Shown here in pieces: positions 35,401 to 49,295 of a stretch of DNA of 64,000 bases. Position 1 is the stretch's first letter. Each line of letters begins with the position of its first letter. Under the pieces are notes generated by a model. The model saw only the letters and a program-made list of their open reading frames with translations, was not told the origin of the DNA and searched no databases. The position numbers and the translations under genes were made by a program. This DNA is from Ceratodon purpureus (Eukaryota > Streptophyta > Bryopsida > Pseudoditrichales > Ditrichaceae), in contig CM026423.1 of NCBI GenBank assembly GCA_014871385.1, positions 17,163,690 through 17,227,689 of the forward strand, in the 5' to 3' direction.

Positions 35401-38400
35401 CAAAAACTTTTAATTTTATCTTTGTTTATCTATCCTAAGATTTTTCCATTTTTTGAATTTTAGAAATACTTTTAAACAAACTAGATACCCAATTACAATA
35501 CCAAACTAATCATCTCATCTTTACAATTACTTCATCTAGCACTCAGAAGGCCATGTTTTTTTATATGGAAAATGAATCTATGTGGTACAGATTGGTACAA
35601 ATTTCTCTTTAGTTCATATAAAAAATTGTAAACATTTGAAAAATAATTGAAAACACAAATTTTTAAATGATATAAAAATACTTTAAATATTTTGATATTT
35701 ATGAAAGATTAAGTAGTACAACATTTCTGATTTATTCTATACAATAATTTAAACTGAAATTCTAATTTATGAAATTTTTATGATCACATGTGTACAAAAG
35801 GGATGGATAAAAAATTTGTTGACCAATGTGTGTATGCTAAGATTCTTAAACCCAAAATGCATAAGCCTATGACCACAAAAACAAGCTTCAACTATAGATG
35901 CTCTATTTAACTACTATAATGAAGGAAAAATATGGATTTTTGATTTTTCCTACATGAATTTATATGTTATTTACAAATATTAATGTTGTCAAAATAAACG
36001 GTTTCAATATGTGGTTAATATAAATTTTCAAATCAAAACAAGCAAGAACAATTCAAACCGAATATGAGTTATACTAAAAATTGATAAAATATGTACTATA
36101 TATGTACATAACAATCAAGAACCTTATATAAGTTACCTTGATAAAAAATATGTTTTAATTCAAATATGATTATAGAGCCTAAAACCATGGAAAATTAATT
36201 AGTAGGCACACTGATATCCCTTCAACTCATACTAACTATAAATCACTCAATTTAAGAATTTCATAAAATTTCAAATTGGACTAAAACTTAAATTTATTAG
36301 GTTACATTTTATTGATTTGCCTCAAATGCAAAAAGATCATCCCCATAGTCAATGTTGTGTTTTAATCGAGGACAGCTTCCGAGAGTGCATGCGCCTAGTC
36401 TGTCAACTGCCAGATTAGAATTCATAAACCTTGTAATGGCAGGGGATGGCAGGGGATGTAAACCGACATTCATGCAGGGTTGATTGAAATATACAGTTTT
36501 AAATTGTGCCTTGTCGCTGCTTCATTGAGGAAAATTTTAAGAAATGATTTAATTAATATATTAAATTGAGTTTTAAAAAATAAATTATATATTTCTCGTT
36601 AAATTATCTGAGAAATATAAGGCTCTTCAAATCCATCAAGCGGAGCAAGAAGGGTTTGAATTAGGGCGATGAGTCCGGTAGGACCCGTTGCCCGTTAAGT
36701 AATTTTAGGGTTCACTCAAAACAACGATCACCGGGTAACTACGGTTAATCTCATTGGATTTTTGGTTTTATAGCCCCTATATTCATCCGAATAATGCTAA
36801 AAATAAATAAATCTCAAATTAATCAAAATCAAAAAATTAAGATGCAAAAAAACATTTATACAAATTCATTTATCAAAAAATATTCATTTAACTCAATCAA
36901 TAAAATTAGTTTTTGATTATTAGAAAATCACGAATATAATAGTTAAATTTATACAAGCCAATTTTAAATGTTTTTATTATAATATTTACTAATTAAATTA
37001 TTCAATATATAAAAAAATTAAAATAAATAAAACGAGTGAGTTCCAAGGTTCTAGCTTCAGTGTGACAATTCGTTCCCCGTTCATCTTGTGTGTACTGTAC
37101 AGTCATCTTGGAATGCAGCAGAGAGGCACTACGCAGCACTGTTGGCAGGCTATTCTCCAACAGAATCAGTCTAGATTCCGCCTATGTGCACTTCCAACGA
37201 TGCACTCTCATTCTACTACCTTGTTTTAATTGTATGTAGTTAGAAAATTTTGAATACACTACAAGATATTGATGTTTTGGACTTGAATGAAAGCTATAGA
37301 GCTTGAAAGAATGAGATCAACCAATTTTTAGTTTTTTAGACATTTAGGGGTTAAAATCTTGGTTTTGAAACTAAAGCATTGCAATGCTAAAACTTTTACT
37401 ACACTTTGACCAAATTCAACCATCAAAGCATTGCTATGGGCATTGCTATGATACATGTATCACCTCAATATTAGTGCCAAAGTTGCAGAACACGTGGATA
37501 AAGCTCTTTGTGTTTTTTTGTGCCAGAAGGTATTCCAAACACGCTAAGTGGGAGAGAGCATCGGGTTGCTGTGCACCCAGTAAATTGTGCAAGCTTGGTT
37601 GTTAGACGCCTGGGCCATGCATGCCATGGTCGACTGTGCTGATGAGATTTCGGAACAGTCACCAATAATTCAGAGTCTCAACTAATGAGTGAGCTGAGTG
37701 ATCTTCTGTAAGGATTTTGCACTGCTTAGATTAATTAAACAGCCAATCTCTGAGCCATCATGTTGTGGGAAAGCAAAGCGCATAACTTAATATTATTCAG
37801 AATACCCGAGTCAGCACCGCTTGTGCACATTCTTTTGTGCACATTCTTTTAGCTCGATATAGATTCTCGTAGATAGATGGTTGAGATAAAAAATCTAGTA
37901 GGAGAAAATGAAGAAGTGGGTAAATCACGTAAAAAAAACTATAAGAGTTAATTTTGAGTTATATAATAACTAGATAGAGGTGAACGTGTCAAGTTGTAGC
38001 AAATAGATATCTCTAGAAGAATATAGATTCTTCTAGATACATACATTTTTGAAAATAAATGAAGAAGTGTATAAACCATGTAAGTTATTATTAAGATTTC
38101 CAGATCTTCTATGGCCATGAAATATTTTCATTTTTTTATTCTTTACCATTATTATCATCTTTGAAATAAATGTAGCACACTCAACTAGAAAATGGAAACC
38201 AACACAACAAACTCAATGTAATAAAAGCTATTGATAAAACCAAATTGACTATTAATTACAAGACACTCATATTTTTAGCCAAATATCTATGAGTTGTATG
38301 ATCTTAATTTTTTCAAGTTTTTAATTCGATAATGTTCATCCACAATGGAATGGAATAAGAAGATATAATGTAAACTCAGACCAAATCTGTCTTTGCACTC

Positions 38401-39430
38401 CAATGCATAGGAATTCAAAATCTACACAAGATTTTGGACAAGAGCTGGGTTCAAATAACTTACAGAAAGGTATAAATCTAGTTGCCATTTTCTAGTACTC
38501 TTTTGGTAATTTGTACCTTCAAATATGATAGATGTTGCTGCGACTTCACACAATCGAGGCAACCACTTGGCACTGTGACAATCCACCATATAATGATTAG
38601 TCGTTGAGTAACGAAGACCAAGATCTCGGCGGTGGTGCAAACTGATCCCTGCATTGCTGAAAAACTGTTTTTGAGAGCACCAAGGGATCGATATCTATCC
38701 ATATGGGCGTGTGGTGGCGTGTGTCGATAACTCATCACGCCAAATTGGTAGGCATGAGACCTTGAAGATTGCACAAAAAACTGAGAACAAAATTATTGAA
38801 AACTAGTAAAGATCAGTCTCGGGGCCACTCTAAAAAGGAAATCTAGAAGGCTCAACTTTCAAGTTGCTGGATGCACAGTTGTTCGGGGAAACTGAAGTGC
38901 AAGTTTCCAGGTCAAAGCTGTGAATACACATATCTTTCTGCAAATGACTGTGCTTGGATATTGCACCCTTCAACATCTAGGAAGTGTTATTGAGTTTGAA
39001 ACATATTGAAGGACAAATGCAAGATGTAGGCTTCAAAGTTGTAGCTTATGGCAGAAATATTCAAGGTTTCTACAGCATGGGCATGAGATGGGTTGTGTAC
39101 TTGATTCGTGCTACAACCTCATCTACGCACTGTGCGTGGACCATGGCCAGTCACGAATAATCGGTAAAAGCATCTGGAATATAATCTTGGTTTTCCGGTG
39201 ATGAGCGAGGTGTGAGATTGCACTGTGGACAGGCTAAAATGGTAGCATGGTACATAGGTCTGTGTCCCCTTGCCGGTGTGTACACCGCCGAGATGGAGGA
39301 AACATATTCTATGGTGTACAGGAGTTACTGTTGGGCTCCAGAATAAATACCCAAGTGGGCAGCTGCTTGTAATCATAACGAATCATGCTCCCATGACTTT
39401 GCAGCAGGGGAGAGGACTCTGGAGGTGGCT
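32436..39430. other. AT-rich intergenic DNA, no confident gene
   Basis: No gene was recognised in this 7 kb. Points of note are a lone piggyBac-like right tip (TTTAGGGGTTAA at 37343-37354) without a visible left partner, a 12-bp direct repeat of GGCAGGGGATG near 36440-36465, and an unusually GC-rich island at 36620-36740 inside otherwise AT-rich sequence. From about 37050 base composition becomes balanced. Open frames here (for example 38478-38774, minus) have no identifiable content. Confidence 0.4.
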
Positions 39431-39548
39431 ACATTCCTTGTCTGAGGCGGCTCAGCTGCCACATTCCTTTTTCTGAGGTGGCTTAGTTCCACATTCCTTT
39501 TTCTGGAGGGGTTTGAGTCACATTCCTTGTCTGAGGATTCTGAGTATC
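39431..39548. repeat. Minisatellite, four ~30-bp units
   Basis: Four units of 30, 30, 29 and 29 bp, each starting ACATTCCTT(G/T), at 39431, 39461, 39491 and 39520. The tails (TGAGGCGGCTCAGCTGCC, TGAGGTGGCTTAGTTCC and so on) differ moderately. No spacers are conserved in length as in CRISPR arrays, so it is a plain minisatellite. Confidence 0.88.
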
Positions 39549-40129
39549 ATGTAGTTGTTTTGATCCAGAACTGTGAATGATATTCATCAGCTCGCAAGAG
39601 TTCAGAAATGTGGTCTTGGTCCGATTTCGAGCAGTGATGGCAGAGAATCTAACCCAAGAGCTTGAAAGTGTTGGTAAGAAATAACTCTTCAGATGAGTGA
39701 GGTTGTGCTAGAGCATCTACAGTATTCTACGGATCTATCAGTTTTTTGCTTAACTACTGCGTGGATTTTCAAGTCCTGTGTACATGAAAACAGAGGCCTT
39801 TGTGGTCGAGTGTAGAGTGAACATGTATTGTAGTGAAGGGAAGGCATGTTGGATTGGAAGGCAGGCGCTTGTGATGAGAAGAACAGTAAACATGTGAAGA
39901 GCTCCACTTCTCTCGTTTTCTTCGGAGGCATGCGAATTCTTGAGGTTAGAAGTGAGGATCTGAATTCACCCTCACACTGCGCATGCCATATGTCTGAAGC
40001 ACTTGCATGCCCCCGGGAAATGAGAGAAGATTAGCTCTTGACTCTTGACCATAACGTAAGCATGCGTTTGTGCACTCATGGCCGACGTTGAATCATTTTT
40101 AAGTACGTCTTTTAACCGTGAACAAGTGT

Positions 40130-42430
40130 GCAGTCATTCTTCATGGACGAGGAGACACGGCAAATGCAACATGTGACATTTCATCTCCTCTCTTTAGCTT
40201 CGGAGGAGTGCGACTTCCTGGAGGCCGATGAGTACATGGGAACTGTCAGTTCTCTATCAAGCACCTTCCAGGAAGCCACTTCTCCGAAGCAACAGAGAGA
40301 AGATACTAAACGCCGGCATGAATCCCGTCTTCGAAATGCAATCAGCTCTGGACTCTTATCGCCATATTCATCAAATTGGCCAATCCTGTTTATATTTGCC
40401 GCTCAAATAGTGTGACTTTGAGTTCATTTTCTCACTTTATTAGATTAGTGTTGTGGCCGCCGATATAAACGGGACTGGCCATTTTTTATGAATATGGCTA
40501 TTCTTGATCAAGACATAATCATGTGCTTTTGTGCAACATGGCTAGCTCATGACTGAGATGTTCGTTCATAGTTTAAATTGTTGATTGCTCAACCTGGACT
40601 CTGCTATGATTATAAGCATAGCTGAAGTAAGATGAGCCTGCCATGGGGAGACATAGCAGATGAGGTCTTAGAAAGTTTAATGTCCTCTGGTTTTCTTTTG
40701 GAGGGGTGCGGCGTCCATTTAGAAGTGTTATAATGTCTTCTACACATGAAGCACCTTCGAAAGATGCTCATCGATGATGATCACTAGATTGGATGCTCGG
40801 CGACAGTCACGGCCAGGTAACTCTGCATCTCTATGTGCTCTGTACCAACTACTCCGTCGTTCTTGACGTTTTTCAAGTACTGTACCTGTTATCAACATGG
40901 AACTTCTGTGTGAGCTCACGCGTTCATGACTCATATCCTTCTTGTCGTAATTGTATGCAGCGTTTCTTGCAGGACTTCAGGCAGCTTTGAAATTATCACA
41001 TCAATTGCTGAAGAGCTTTGTTAAACACCAAAGCACGGCTCACGCCACCTTCACTCCAATACTGTCTCAATATGCATAAACATAGCTCTGGAAAGCCAGA
41101 GAATTACTCACCTCTTAGATAAGTTTGCCAATAGCTAGCATGCCTTTGCATGGTCATTGCCAGTATATTTTTACATTTGTTGAAGGATGAACTCTAACCA
41201 CAGTGCAGTGATATCCATGGAGTTGCGTGCTTTCATGGCCAAGGAGACTCGAGTCTGATTAGATACAAGGCAAATGCGGCATTCAAAAGTATTACTATCT
41301 CCTCTAGTTTCCCCTTGGAGGGGTGTGGCCTCCTGAAGGTCGTGAGTGCCTGGGAAGTGAAATGTTTTCCACACATGCATCTTTAGGAACCCACATCCCT
41401 CCCAGATGAAAAGAGCGGGGATAGTTACAGTAGCCTTAGTTCAATCCCCCTCGAAACTGCAGCTGCTCAACTAGACAGGAAATTATCATACGTTATCTCA
41501 CTACCCTGTCACGCTCGTTAGGATTACTGCATTACACACATGAAATGAGCCATTTGACATTCCATCTTCTATCTTTAGCTCGAGGGGGTGTGACTGCCGT
41601 GTAGTGGATCATGAGTACATGAGAACTGTTAGCAAACCCCTTCACAGGAGTCGCACTTCCTGGAGCAAAAGAAAAAGGATGTTAGAATCCGCTTCGATTA
41701 CCTTTAATGAAGTGCAATAAGCTCCAGTGGCCACCATCGCCACATGACTTGCTAGGCCACCCGCCTGGCCAGCTGCAGTCACCAGGTAACTCTGTATCTC
41801 TTGCACCAGTTCACTCTTGTTTGAAGTGCTGTTTTCCAGCTATCAACATGTAACTTCTGAGCAAGCCTGTGCGATGACTAAAATTCTTTTCCTCGTTGAT
41901 TTGTGCAGGCCCTCTTGAAGAACAATAGGCTGCTTTAGAATCACATCGCATGCTGAAGTGTCTAATTAACCAGCAAAGTATGGGTTCATGCTCCGAGCTT
42001 AGCTCTAGTGCTGTTTTCAGCATAAACGTAGGCTCCGAAAGTGAATGACTTAGTACCTCGTAGATAAGCATGCTCGGTAGCATGCCTTGACATATTCATG
42101 ACCGATGTGTTTATTCTTTCGTTAAATCGGTGCACCCTCAACCGCTGCGCAATGATATCCGTGGAGCTGCTTTCATATCAGAGACATCGGAGACAAGGCA
42201 AATGTGGCAGTTGAAATTATGATCTTCTCTGGTTTCCTCTTGGAGGGCTGTGGCCTCCAAAGGGTGGCCGAGTGCAAGAGAAGTTTAACTTCTTCCACAG
42301 AAGCACCCTTCGGAGCACAGGCCACCAAGTGAAAAACAGCGGCGATAATTACGCTGGTAGCTCAAGTGCAATCTCCTTTCCAATTGCTGCAATTATTCAA
42401 CGATGACAATTGCTGTATCGAATGCTCAGA
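40130..42430. repeat. Diverged ~1 kb tandem array
   Basis: A core like CTCCTCT(A/T)G...CTTGGAGGGGTGTGGCCTCC recurs near 40190, 40675, 41300, 41560 and 42220. The segment around CCAGGTAACTCTG(C/T)ATCTC recurs at 40814 and 41782, 968 bp apart. The segment TAGATAAG...CATGCCTT...GATATCC(A/G)TGGAG recurs near 41120 and 42062. The order is preserved, so this is an old, decayed tandem duplication of roughly 0.95-1 kb. Open frames inside (for example 40128-40415) are not conserved between units, which argues against coding function. Confidence 0.65.
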
Positions 42431-42922
42431 AAACAGGAAACATGGTATCTTGTTTACCCTGCCACAGGTACTTGTTAGAAGTAGTGAATTATCCCAGCTA
42501 TTGTGATCCGTCAGTGTGATTAAAAGTTTTCTGCAGTTGTTGTGTGCAGGCTTCTTACAAAACCTTCGACTCAGTTAGACTACAGCATATTCAAGGACTG
42601 AATTGGCAACCAAAGCATAGGCTTCTGTCACCAACTTCACACCAGGAACTTTACCGGAAATCTTCATTAGGATAGTTCAGAAACAATGATGGTGGTCAAG
42701 TACCGAAGACCATTTGTGTGGGTTACTTGCATGCTCCATCATAACGGAAAAAAATAAAATCTGTACGATTTCTATAATCCAAGAGATGTATCTGGTCACT
42801 ATCTTTTGCACTAAACATGCCCAATTCTATTGCATAGTAAAAAATTTGTTTATTGTTATTACAGTTGGGGATAAGAAAACACATCATCTATACTACTTGA
42901 TGAGCTGCTAAACCTATCCCAT

Positions 42923-45900
42923 CTAGAATGTCATAACGATGCCATCATGAATGCGTGATTTCTGATTCTGGGCTACACATTCTGATATCCACATCAGGTT
43001 TCTAGTCTCTTGCTCCCGTAGTCTCATGTAGGCAAAGAACACCGCGTAGTGAAACTGCAATACAAAGCATCACCCACGTAAGAATCCGAAGAACTCGATT
43101 AGTTCCAGAAAACAGAAAAGAGCTTACTAGTTCGAGGCTCGCTTACAAGAAACACAACATTTTAAAAAGACTCAACTCATACATAGTGTTCACAGTCTAA
43201 CAGTTCAGAGATCGTTGTGGAATGATCCAAAATAAATAGAACCGCGACCAAGACAGTTGCAGCATACCTGTTGTTCGAATGATAGGGTCAACCTCTTGAC
43301 CTCCTCTTCATAGAAAGCCTTGTCCAGCATTTGACTCTCTCCAAAAGACAGTTTCGAAAAAATTGCCTGGTACGGAGGGTACTTTTCCATAGCTCCTCGA
43401 ACCTGTTCAGAACGAACATTGCATGCTCATAAGTAAACCGCACTTGATTGGCAACATCTTCTTAAGTGGCAAACAGCAGCAAGATACAACATTCTCCCAC
43501 AAATCAAATTTTGCGATAGAAGTACAAGCTAAGTTGCAAAGAAATTAACTGCCAGATACCTAAGAGTCAGTAATTTGATCACATTAATGACTTGGTGGTT
43601 AAAACATATGCTAATGTATGATCCGGGTTTTCCATTTATCACATTCCAAATGACACCACCTAAACTTAAGCAGTTGATGAAGCAAATCGAAATCTACTAC
43701 AGTTTTTACAACATTGAACACAGGCAAGGTAGAACACTAAATATGTACCGCATCAAAATCGTCACAAGCAGCCAACTCTTCGTGCCCGTAGGGATATCTG
43801 TCAAATCAGATAGTAATCGCAATTAGTCTTCAGAAGCATCTCTACTCAAACGTAACACAACCCGCCTCGGTAATTCAATGTCATTTATTTCAAATACATT
43901 AGGATGAAGATTTCAGAAAGTTCGATAAACTTACAACATGCCGAACTTGGAATACAACTTCCGTCGATCGTCCCGTGTCAGCTCCGTTCCAATACTGCAA
44001 ACAATTACACATTCTTTAAGCGTCAACTAACAAGAGCTACGAAACTGGATTCTACAGCTTAGATGACCAGTAGGTCAGTCTAACAGGAGACCAGTCTACT
44101 AAGTAACCAGTAAGTTATGACAACAACAAATCCCAAACTAAATCAATGATTACCTATTGATAGTAATGTTCACAGCACGGCGATCGGCCTCAAAAGCAAG
44201 TAGATCACACATAATCGTGGATGTTGCACCTCCAAGTTTCTGTTTCCCAGCCACCACCATAAAAATTGAGTGTTTTCTGCTTGCATGTGTCTTTACAACT
44301 GCAGGCTAATACACAACAGCAGCACAGTGGCTAACACAACTGACATAAAATGCATCCATAGCTCGGAAAGGGCAATCAAGTCAAACGACTTTTTAAAATC
44401 AACAAGAACCAAGAACAGCTCCCAGAAAGTAAGAAACTTTGCAATATGAGATATATAGCAAACTCTTCTTACCTGACAAAATCTGTAAAAATCCTCCAGA
44501 TATGCTTTGTAAAGTGTATTTCGCATGATTTCAATGTTCATGTCATCCAGATCCTGAAAAAAATCAAGAAGATTAATAAGTACAGCTACAATTTTAGGTC
44601 ATTTACTGACACCGGATTGATGCAAAAATGAGATTGAACCTAACTAGGTCTTCTGTAATCATCTTGTGTCTTCACAGTCGCTTCTGGCATCCGTTACTCA
44701 TAATCGGCACAGTAGAGAATATAACCACCTTAGCAACGACAGCACCCCAAAGTAAGATAATTACTTACAGCTAACTCAATTAAGAGCTAGATACAACCAC
44801 CAACTTACTTCAGACGTAATGCACTCTGAGAAATAAGGAGCCAAGGGAGTATCCACGAGCACGAGGCGATACAACTCCCGCATGTTTTGAGCAACTGCTA
44901 GTGTTGCAATACTGCATCATAGCAACGGGTCTATCAGCATACTTGAAATACTGACTCTAACGGCTTGTACTATCCATTACTTCAGGAGTCATGCAACAAA
45001 AACAAATGTGTTGGACGGTTCTGCCTGCATATATGTGTTGTTGCATGATACTAAACAAAAAAAATCTCAAAATACAAACCAAGCTGTAGATGGAACATGT
45101 GTACGTCTCATTCAGCCATTTCTTTCGAGTGTTCAGAAAGGCCCAGAAGATTCATCTTCTACTTTAAACACTGTCAACTCAAGCGTACGACTTAAGTCTT
45201 TCTATTTTTTCCTCTAACTTGCACATCTACATCCGCAACAAAGGAAAGGGCAGACAGAAAATTACCTATCAAACAAGCCCAAAGGATGGCACTTTTCAAG
45301 AAGTTCGTGAACATCTCTCTCGTGCAATGTCCCTGTGACAATGAGCACTACGTTATCAATCATGTGCCCGTACCTGCCACATCCATTCAAGCAAAAGATG
45401 ATCAGTTGATACTCGCAGTATATGTACCCTGTTCTGTAAGACAATCCATTCGTGATGAGAAAGGTGACTATCAAGACCTAAAAGGACCCAAAGATCAAAT
45501 CAAAATCGGGGAGAGAAGTAGTAGGAGAGAAGGCTCGCTAGCAAGAGGTAATCCCAAAACAAATAATCCATCCAGATTGACGAGTCTAGAGCCCGGATCT
45601 CTCTAGTTGCATAGCTTGTGCGAGGCTCTGTAATTGCATTTTCTAATCCGGAGAGCCGAGTTTTGTGAAAGTGACCTAAACCCATTTGAAGATCAAGGGT
45701 AACTTCACCCTCATTCGATTGCTCAGTGCCGTTCTCGTAAGATGCAAAAACGGACTTACTGAACTGAAACATTTAGGAAGGATGCAATAAACAATGCTAC
45801 AGGTACTCACGTAATGTACTCGAGAAAGGTTGACAGCGGCTCAGTTGCTTGTGTCAACATGTGATTGTACTCGTCCACCAACTTCTGCGTACATTTTTCC

Positions 45901-46482
45901 ACAATTGTTGCTGTATGAAGAGGTGACGGCTCTGCAAAATTGAACCATCAAGTAAACAACAGATTGCAGCGTCCTTGACGACCAACCTCAAACCGTGGTA
46001 TTCTGTAATTCATGCCCTAATCCATGGCCACTCCATAATATGTTACAGCCAAATGACGAGCTGGAAATCTACCATTACAGACACACTTAAATGATCTAGA
46101 ATACAACAACTCCAAAAATACCACCAATGACATGATTATCGATCTCGGATCCAACTTCATGGATCCCAACAAGCAAAACCACTCGAAACTCAAATCTCCA
46201 AACCCCTTGTCTGAAACATCAATCCGAATCCACATATCCTGTAACTCAATTCACCAAGACCAAAACCACTAGAGAAGAAAAAAAAACCAAAGTACCATTT
46301 GCCAAATAGGGCCCGTAATCCGTGGCGCCGAGATGCATCTTGATATCGTCCAAAGTCTCACATTGACACAGATTATTGTAATCCGCAGAAGTAAGCAGCC
46401 CGGATCGGTACCCCCGCACTATAGCCTCCAAGTACCCGGCATCCACGTTGAAATTCATCGCCTCGAACCCGTACATCGACAT
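42923..46482 (-). CDS. VHA-d: V-type proton ATPase subunit d
   Basis: Ten exons on the minus strand, phases consistent throughout: 46482-46296, 45931-45811, 45373-45266, 44911-44809, 44553-44473, 44239-44154, 43994-43935, 43797-43749, 43402-43268 and 43054-42923. Together they give 353 residues; Arabidopsis VHA-d is 351. Signature stretches: [99 protein letters not shown] and [12 protein letters not shown]. Known role: it couples the central rotor stalk to the membrane c-ring of the V1Vo proton pump on vacuolar and endomembranes. I start at the first in-frame ATG (MSMYGF); the next, two codons on (46476), matches the usual plant start. No break was found, and it is the clearest housekeeping gene of the window. 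Confidence 0.95.
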
Positions 46483-47648
46483 CGTCACCTCCCCCTCCGC
46501 CCTACCCAAACCAACCACCAAAACCACAACGAATCAAACTCCCACAAAATCCTCCCCAACCCAAACCAAAACCCTAGCTCCCCACCCCCTCCCTCCCACC
46601 CACCATGACCTCCCACACCACTGGGACTCCCAAACCCCAATCACCAAGCTCACATCGACGATTGAATCGGAGGGATTTGTGCTCTATCTGGAAGAAGCCA
46701 TGAGTCGAGGTTTACCTTCCTGCTCCTGGATTGGCTCCTGGTCGGTTCGATTCGGGGTAAGTTTGGTGCGGTTTTGAGTTGTGGGATCCGCAGGAGGGGA
46801 TGCGGAGTGTGGAGTGGAGGGTGGAGGTGCGGGTGCGACCGCGGTGGCGAGGATGTGCGAGGATGGGCGATTGCGAGGTGGGAGCTCGTGATTGTTTTGC
46901 TTCGGACGCACTTCGTCTCCTTCGATGCCTGTTTGCGAGAGCGTCTATGGTGTGGCTTTCCGGTGTGAACGCGGCGGGTGGGATATACCCGCCGGGTTGG
47001 TTGGTTTTGAATTGAGGACCGGTGGCAGTAGGTGGATGGGTTACTAGTTGATGTTGATACTGGTGTTGTTGTCGATGAGAGGAGAAGGCGATACTCGTTG
47101 CGGCAAGAGTATGGTGTAAGCACCTAAAGGCGGACCCCTAAAGGCGGACCCCCTAAAGGCGGACACCCAAGATTCTTGCTGCAATGGAGATTTGATGACC
47201 CTTTAATTACCTTTAATGTATCCCATGCGTACATGCAAAAGGGTGTCCGGCTATAGGTCGACCTATGTTGGTCACTTCGAAAATTTGTAGTTATTATTGT
47301 AAGTGCTTATAAATATCCTAAAAATGGGGAAACTTTGTTTTTTCTTATTGTTAATCACTGTAAAATAGGAAGCCACTCATTCCACCTTCACAAGTATAGT
47401 GAATTCCTTAAGTGTCGGAAAATAGGTGCTGCTACTAGTATCTGAGCCAGGGCAATAAACCTCACCCACGACATTACACTTGGAGAACAAGAATGTAAAG
47501 CGGAGATACCGGTAGCTTATTTTCAACTAAAACCTTAATTTTTTGAAATCTCTCTGATTTCTTTTATTCTTAGTGCAAGCAATATTGACTTATTGCATGG
47601 AGTACCTTCTCTACATCACATTGGTATCATCTAACACTTTCAATTTAA
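46483..47648. other. 5' flank of VHA-d and intergenic DNA up to the piggyBac end
   Basis: 46483-46660 is C-rich on the plus strand and likely holds the VHA-d leader and promoter (minus strand), without a clear TATA box. 46780-47000 is GC-rich. At 47123-47165 the unit CCTAAAGGCGGACC occurs three times in a row; the outermost GGCGGACACCC faces an inverted GGGTGTCCGGC near 47247. No gene was recognised; frames on both strands here are low-complexity shadows. Confidence 0.4.
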
Positions 47649-48729
47649 CCCCTAAAGGACAATCTTCCACATTTGGGCTTTTTTTTAATTTGGGCATGTA
47701 CCTACGACTTCAATTTAAATCGATATTTTTTGAAAATTTAAATGGAAGTAGGCCGTTGATAGGGCTACGCGTGCATATAATTTTTTTTTGATTTCGATGT
47801 CGGGATTGAAAGATATGGAGGTCTGAGTGTCAAACGCTGCTCCAAGGGCAGCTGGGGCAGGTCTGTCACTCAATGAGAAGGCCGCATTTTGTTGACTTAA
47901 AACTGGGGCATGTGCCCCAAATTCGAAGACTTCACTGTGGGGCAGTGGAAATCATGGGGGGCAAAGGCGGGTCTGGAAGGGAGTGGGATGGGTCGACATT
48001 TGTGAGGCTGGGTCAAGGGGCGGGGTTTGTGCCGAGGGGGCGGGGAGCGGTTGGGGACTTTCCCCCCGTGCTGGAAAGGGCAGGGTCGGGGAGCTCTGCT
48101 CCCTGCCGTTGAGGCCGCGGGCTGTTGCCGCAGTGACCGCGCAGGGTCGCGGGCGACTTGGCCCTGGCAGTCCAGCTGGACAGCCAGCTGTACAGCCGGG
48201 TCGGGGGCTTTGACCCGACTGCAGCAGCCAGCTGTGCAGCCGGGGTCGGGGGAGTCAATAGCGAGGGCCGGGGTTGGGGCCCTGGTGCGTTGCAGATAGT
48301 GAGTGTGCTTGCAGGCTTTGTCTGCAGGCAGAGTCTTGTAGCAAAATTTTATTTTTTACTGCAAATTGAAAAAAAAGAAGCCACCTTGGTGGAGAATTGA
48401 AGGGGGAGAGGGGTATCCTATACAATCCAAGTCCCCTCTCCCCCATGCCAAGTCCAAAAAACCAAAAAAAAAAAGATCCTCTTCTAAGGTGACATAATTT
48501 AGAGTTGATTCTCAATTGCACAAAGTCAATTATCCAATGTTACTTTCAACCACTTTAATGAATTGAGATGCTCTACAACTATGTTAGGGGTCTAATGGCA
48601 ATACTATAACTTCACTCAACAATTTCCACTCTCCTCCTCTTCAACAATTTCATGTGTTTACAAGTTTGAATCCAAACTTTTGCAATTCGAATTTGCTTCT
48701 CAATTCTTCAAGTCTTTGGCATAGTAGAG

Positions 48730-49295
48730 ATGCCAAGGAAGAGTAGTAGATCATGGAGGGGGAAAGAGGTGAGATATATCTTGCATTTATGTAATTCTAG
48801 TTGTTGTCAACATTGACAAGAGTACCTAGGATTTTCTCTTTTATCATACTAACACATGTCAATCTTCAATTTTGTAGGAGAGCTTTCTAGAAGCCCCACG
48901 TAGGAGCTCTAGATTGCACTCAAAGGAGTTAGCATCAAGCTCTAACACTCCACCTCCATCACCACCTCCACCCCCCCCCCCCCCTCCTTCTTTGACTCCA
49001 CTTCCCCTTCCAACACCTCCTCTACTACCTTCATCTCTACCTACGGAATTTGATGAGGACATCTACACATTGCTTGAGAAGGCAATAGGAGATTACAACC
49101 CGGATTTTGTTGATAGCCAAGAGAATGTGGAGAATCTAGGGAGAGAGAGCTCATGTGAAGAGCCAAGTTAGGATAGTTTTGATGAAGGGGAGTACGCCTT
49201 TGAGGAAAATAGGACTTTAGAGGAAGTATGGTGGCCTGAGGAAGCAACTTATGACATACGAGCATTCAATTTGAAAGCAAAAAAGAGAAAAAAAA
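48730..49295 (+). pseudogene. N-terminal exons of the piggyBac transposase, with a premature stop
   Basis: A start exon 48730-48768 (MPRKSSRSWRGKE) with GTGAGA donor joins, in phase 0, an exon from 48878 after TTTTGTAG. Translation continues ESFLEAPRRSSRLHSKELAS, then a proline run (poly-C tract near 48967), then FDEDIYTLLEKAIGDYNPDF, to a TAG at 49169-49171. After the TAG the same frame stays protein-like (SFDEGEYAFEENRTLEEVWW) into a basic stretch AKKRKKNAQHKLQGETVYAG. That frame is not the frame of the long transposase ORF, so one stop and one frame change separate this N-terminus from the catalytic part, unless an unseen intron joins them. Confidence 0.6.

Noticed and set aside
36664..36693. 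Hammerhead ribozyme-like core (CGATGAGTCCGGTAGGAC)
   Set aside because: The stem II part looks right, but the leading CUGAUGA is not complete and the required GAAA after the stem is absent (CCGTTG instead), so no cleavage core is supported.
39431..39548. CRISPR-like array
   Set aside because: Units of 29-30 bp directly abut and vary throughout; there are no unique spacers, and the context is a plant nuclear genome.
46650..47123. 157-codon Pro/Ser/Thr-rich minus-strand frame
   Set aside because: Low-complexity translation of a GC-rich flank with no motif; overlapping frames on the other strand are equally long.
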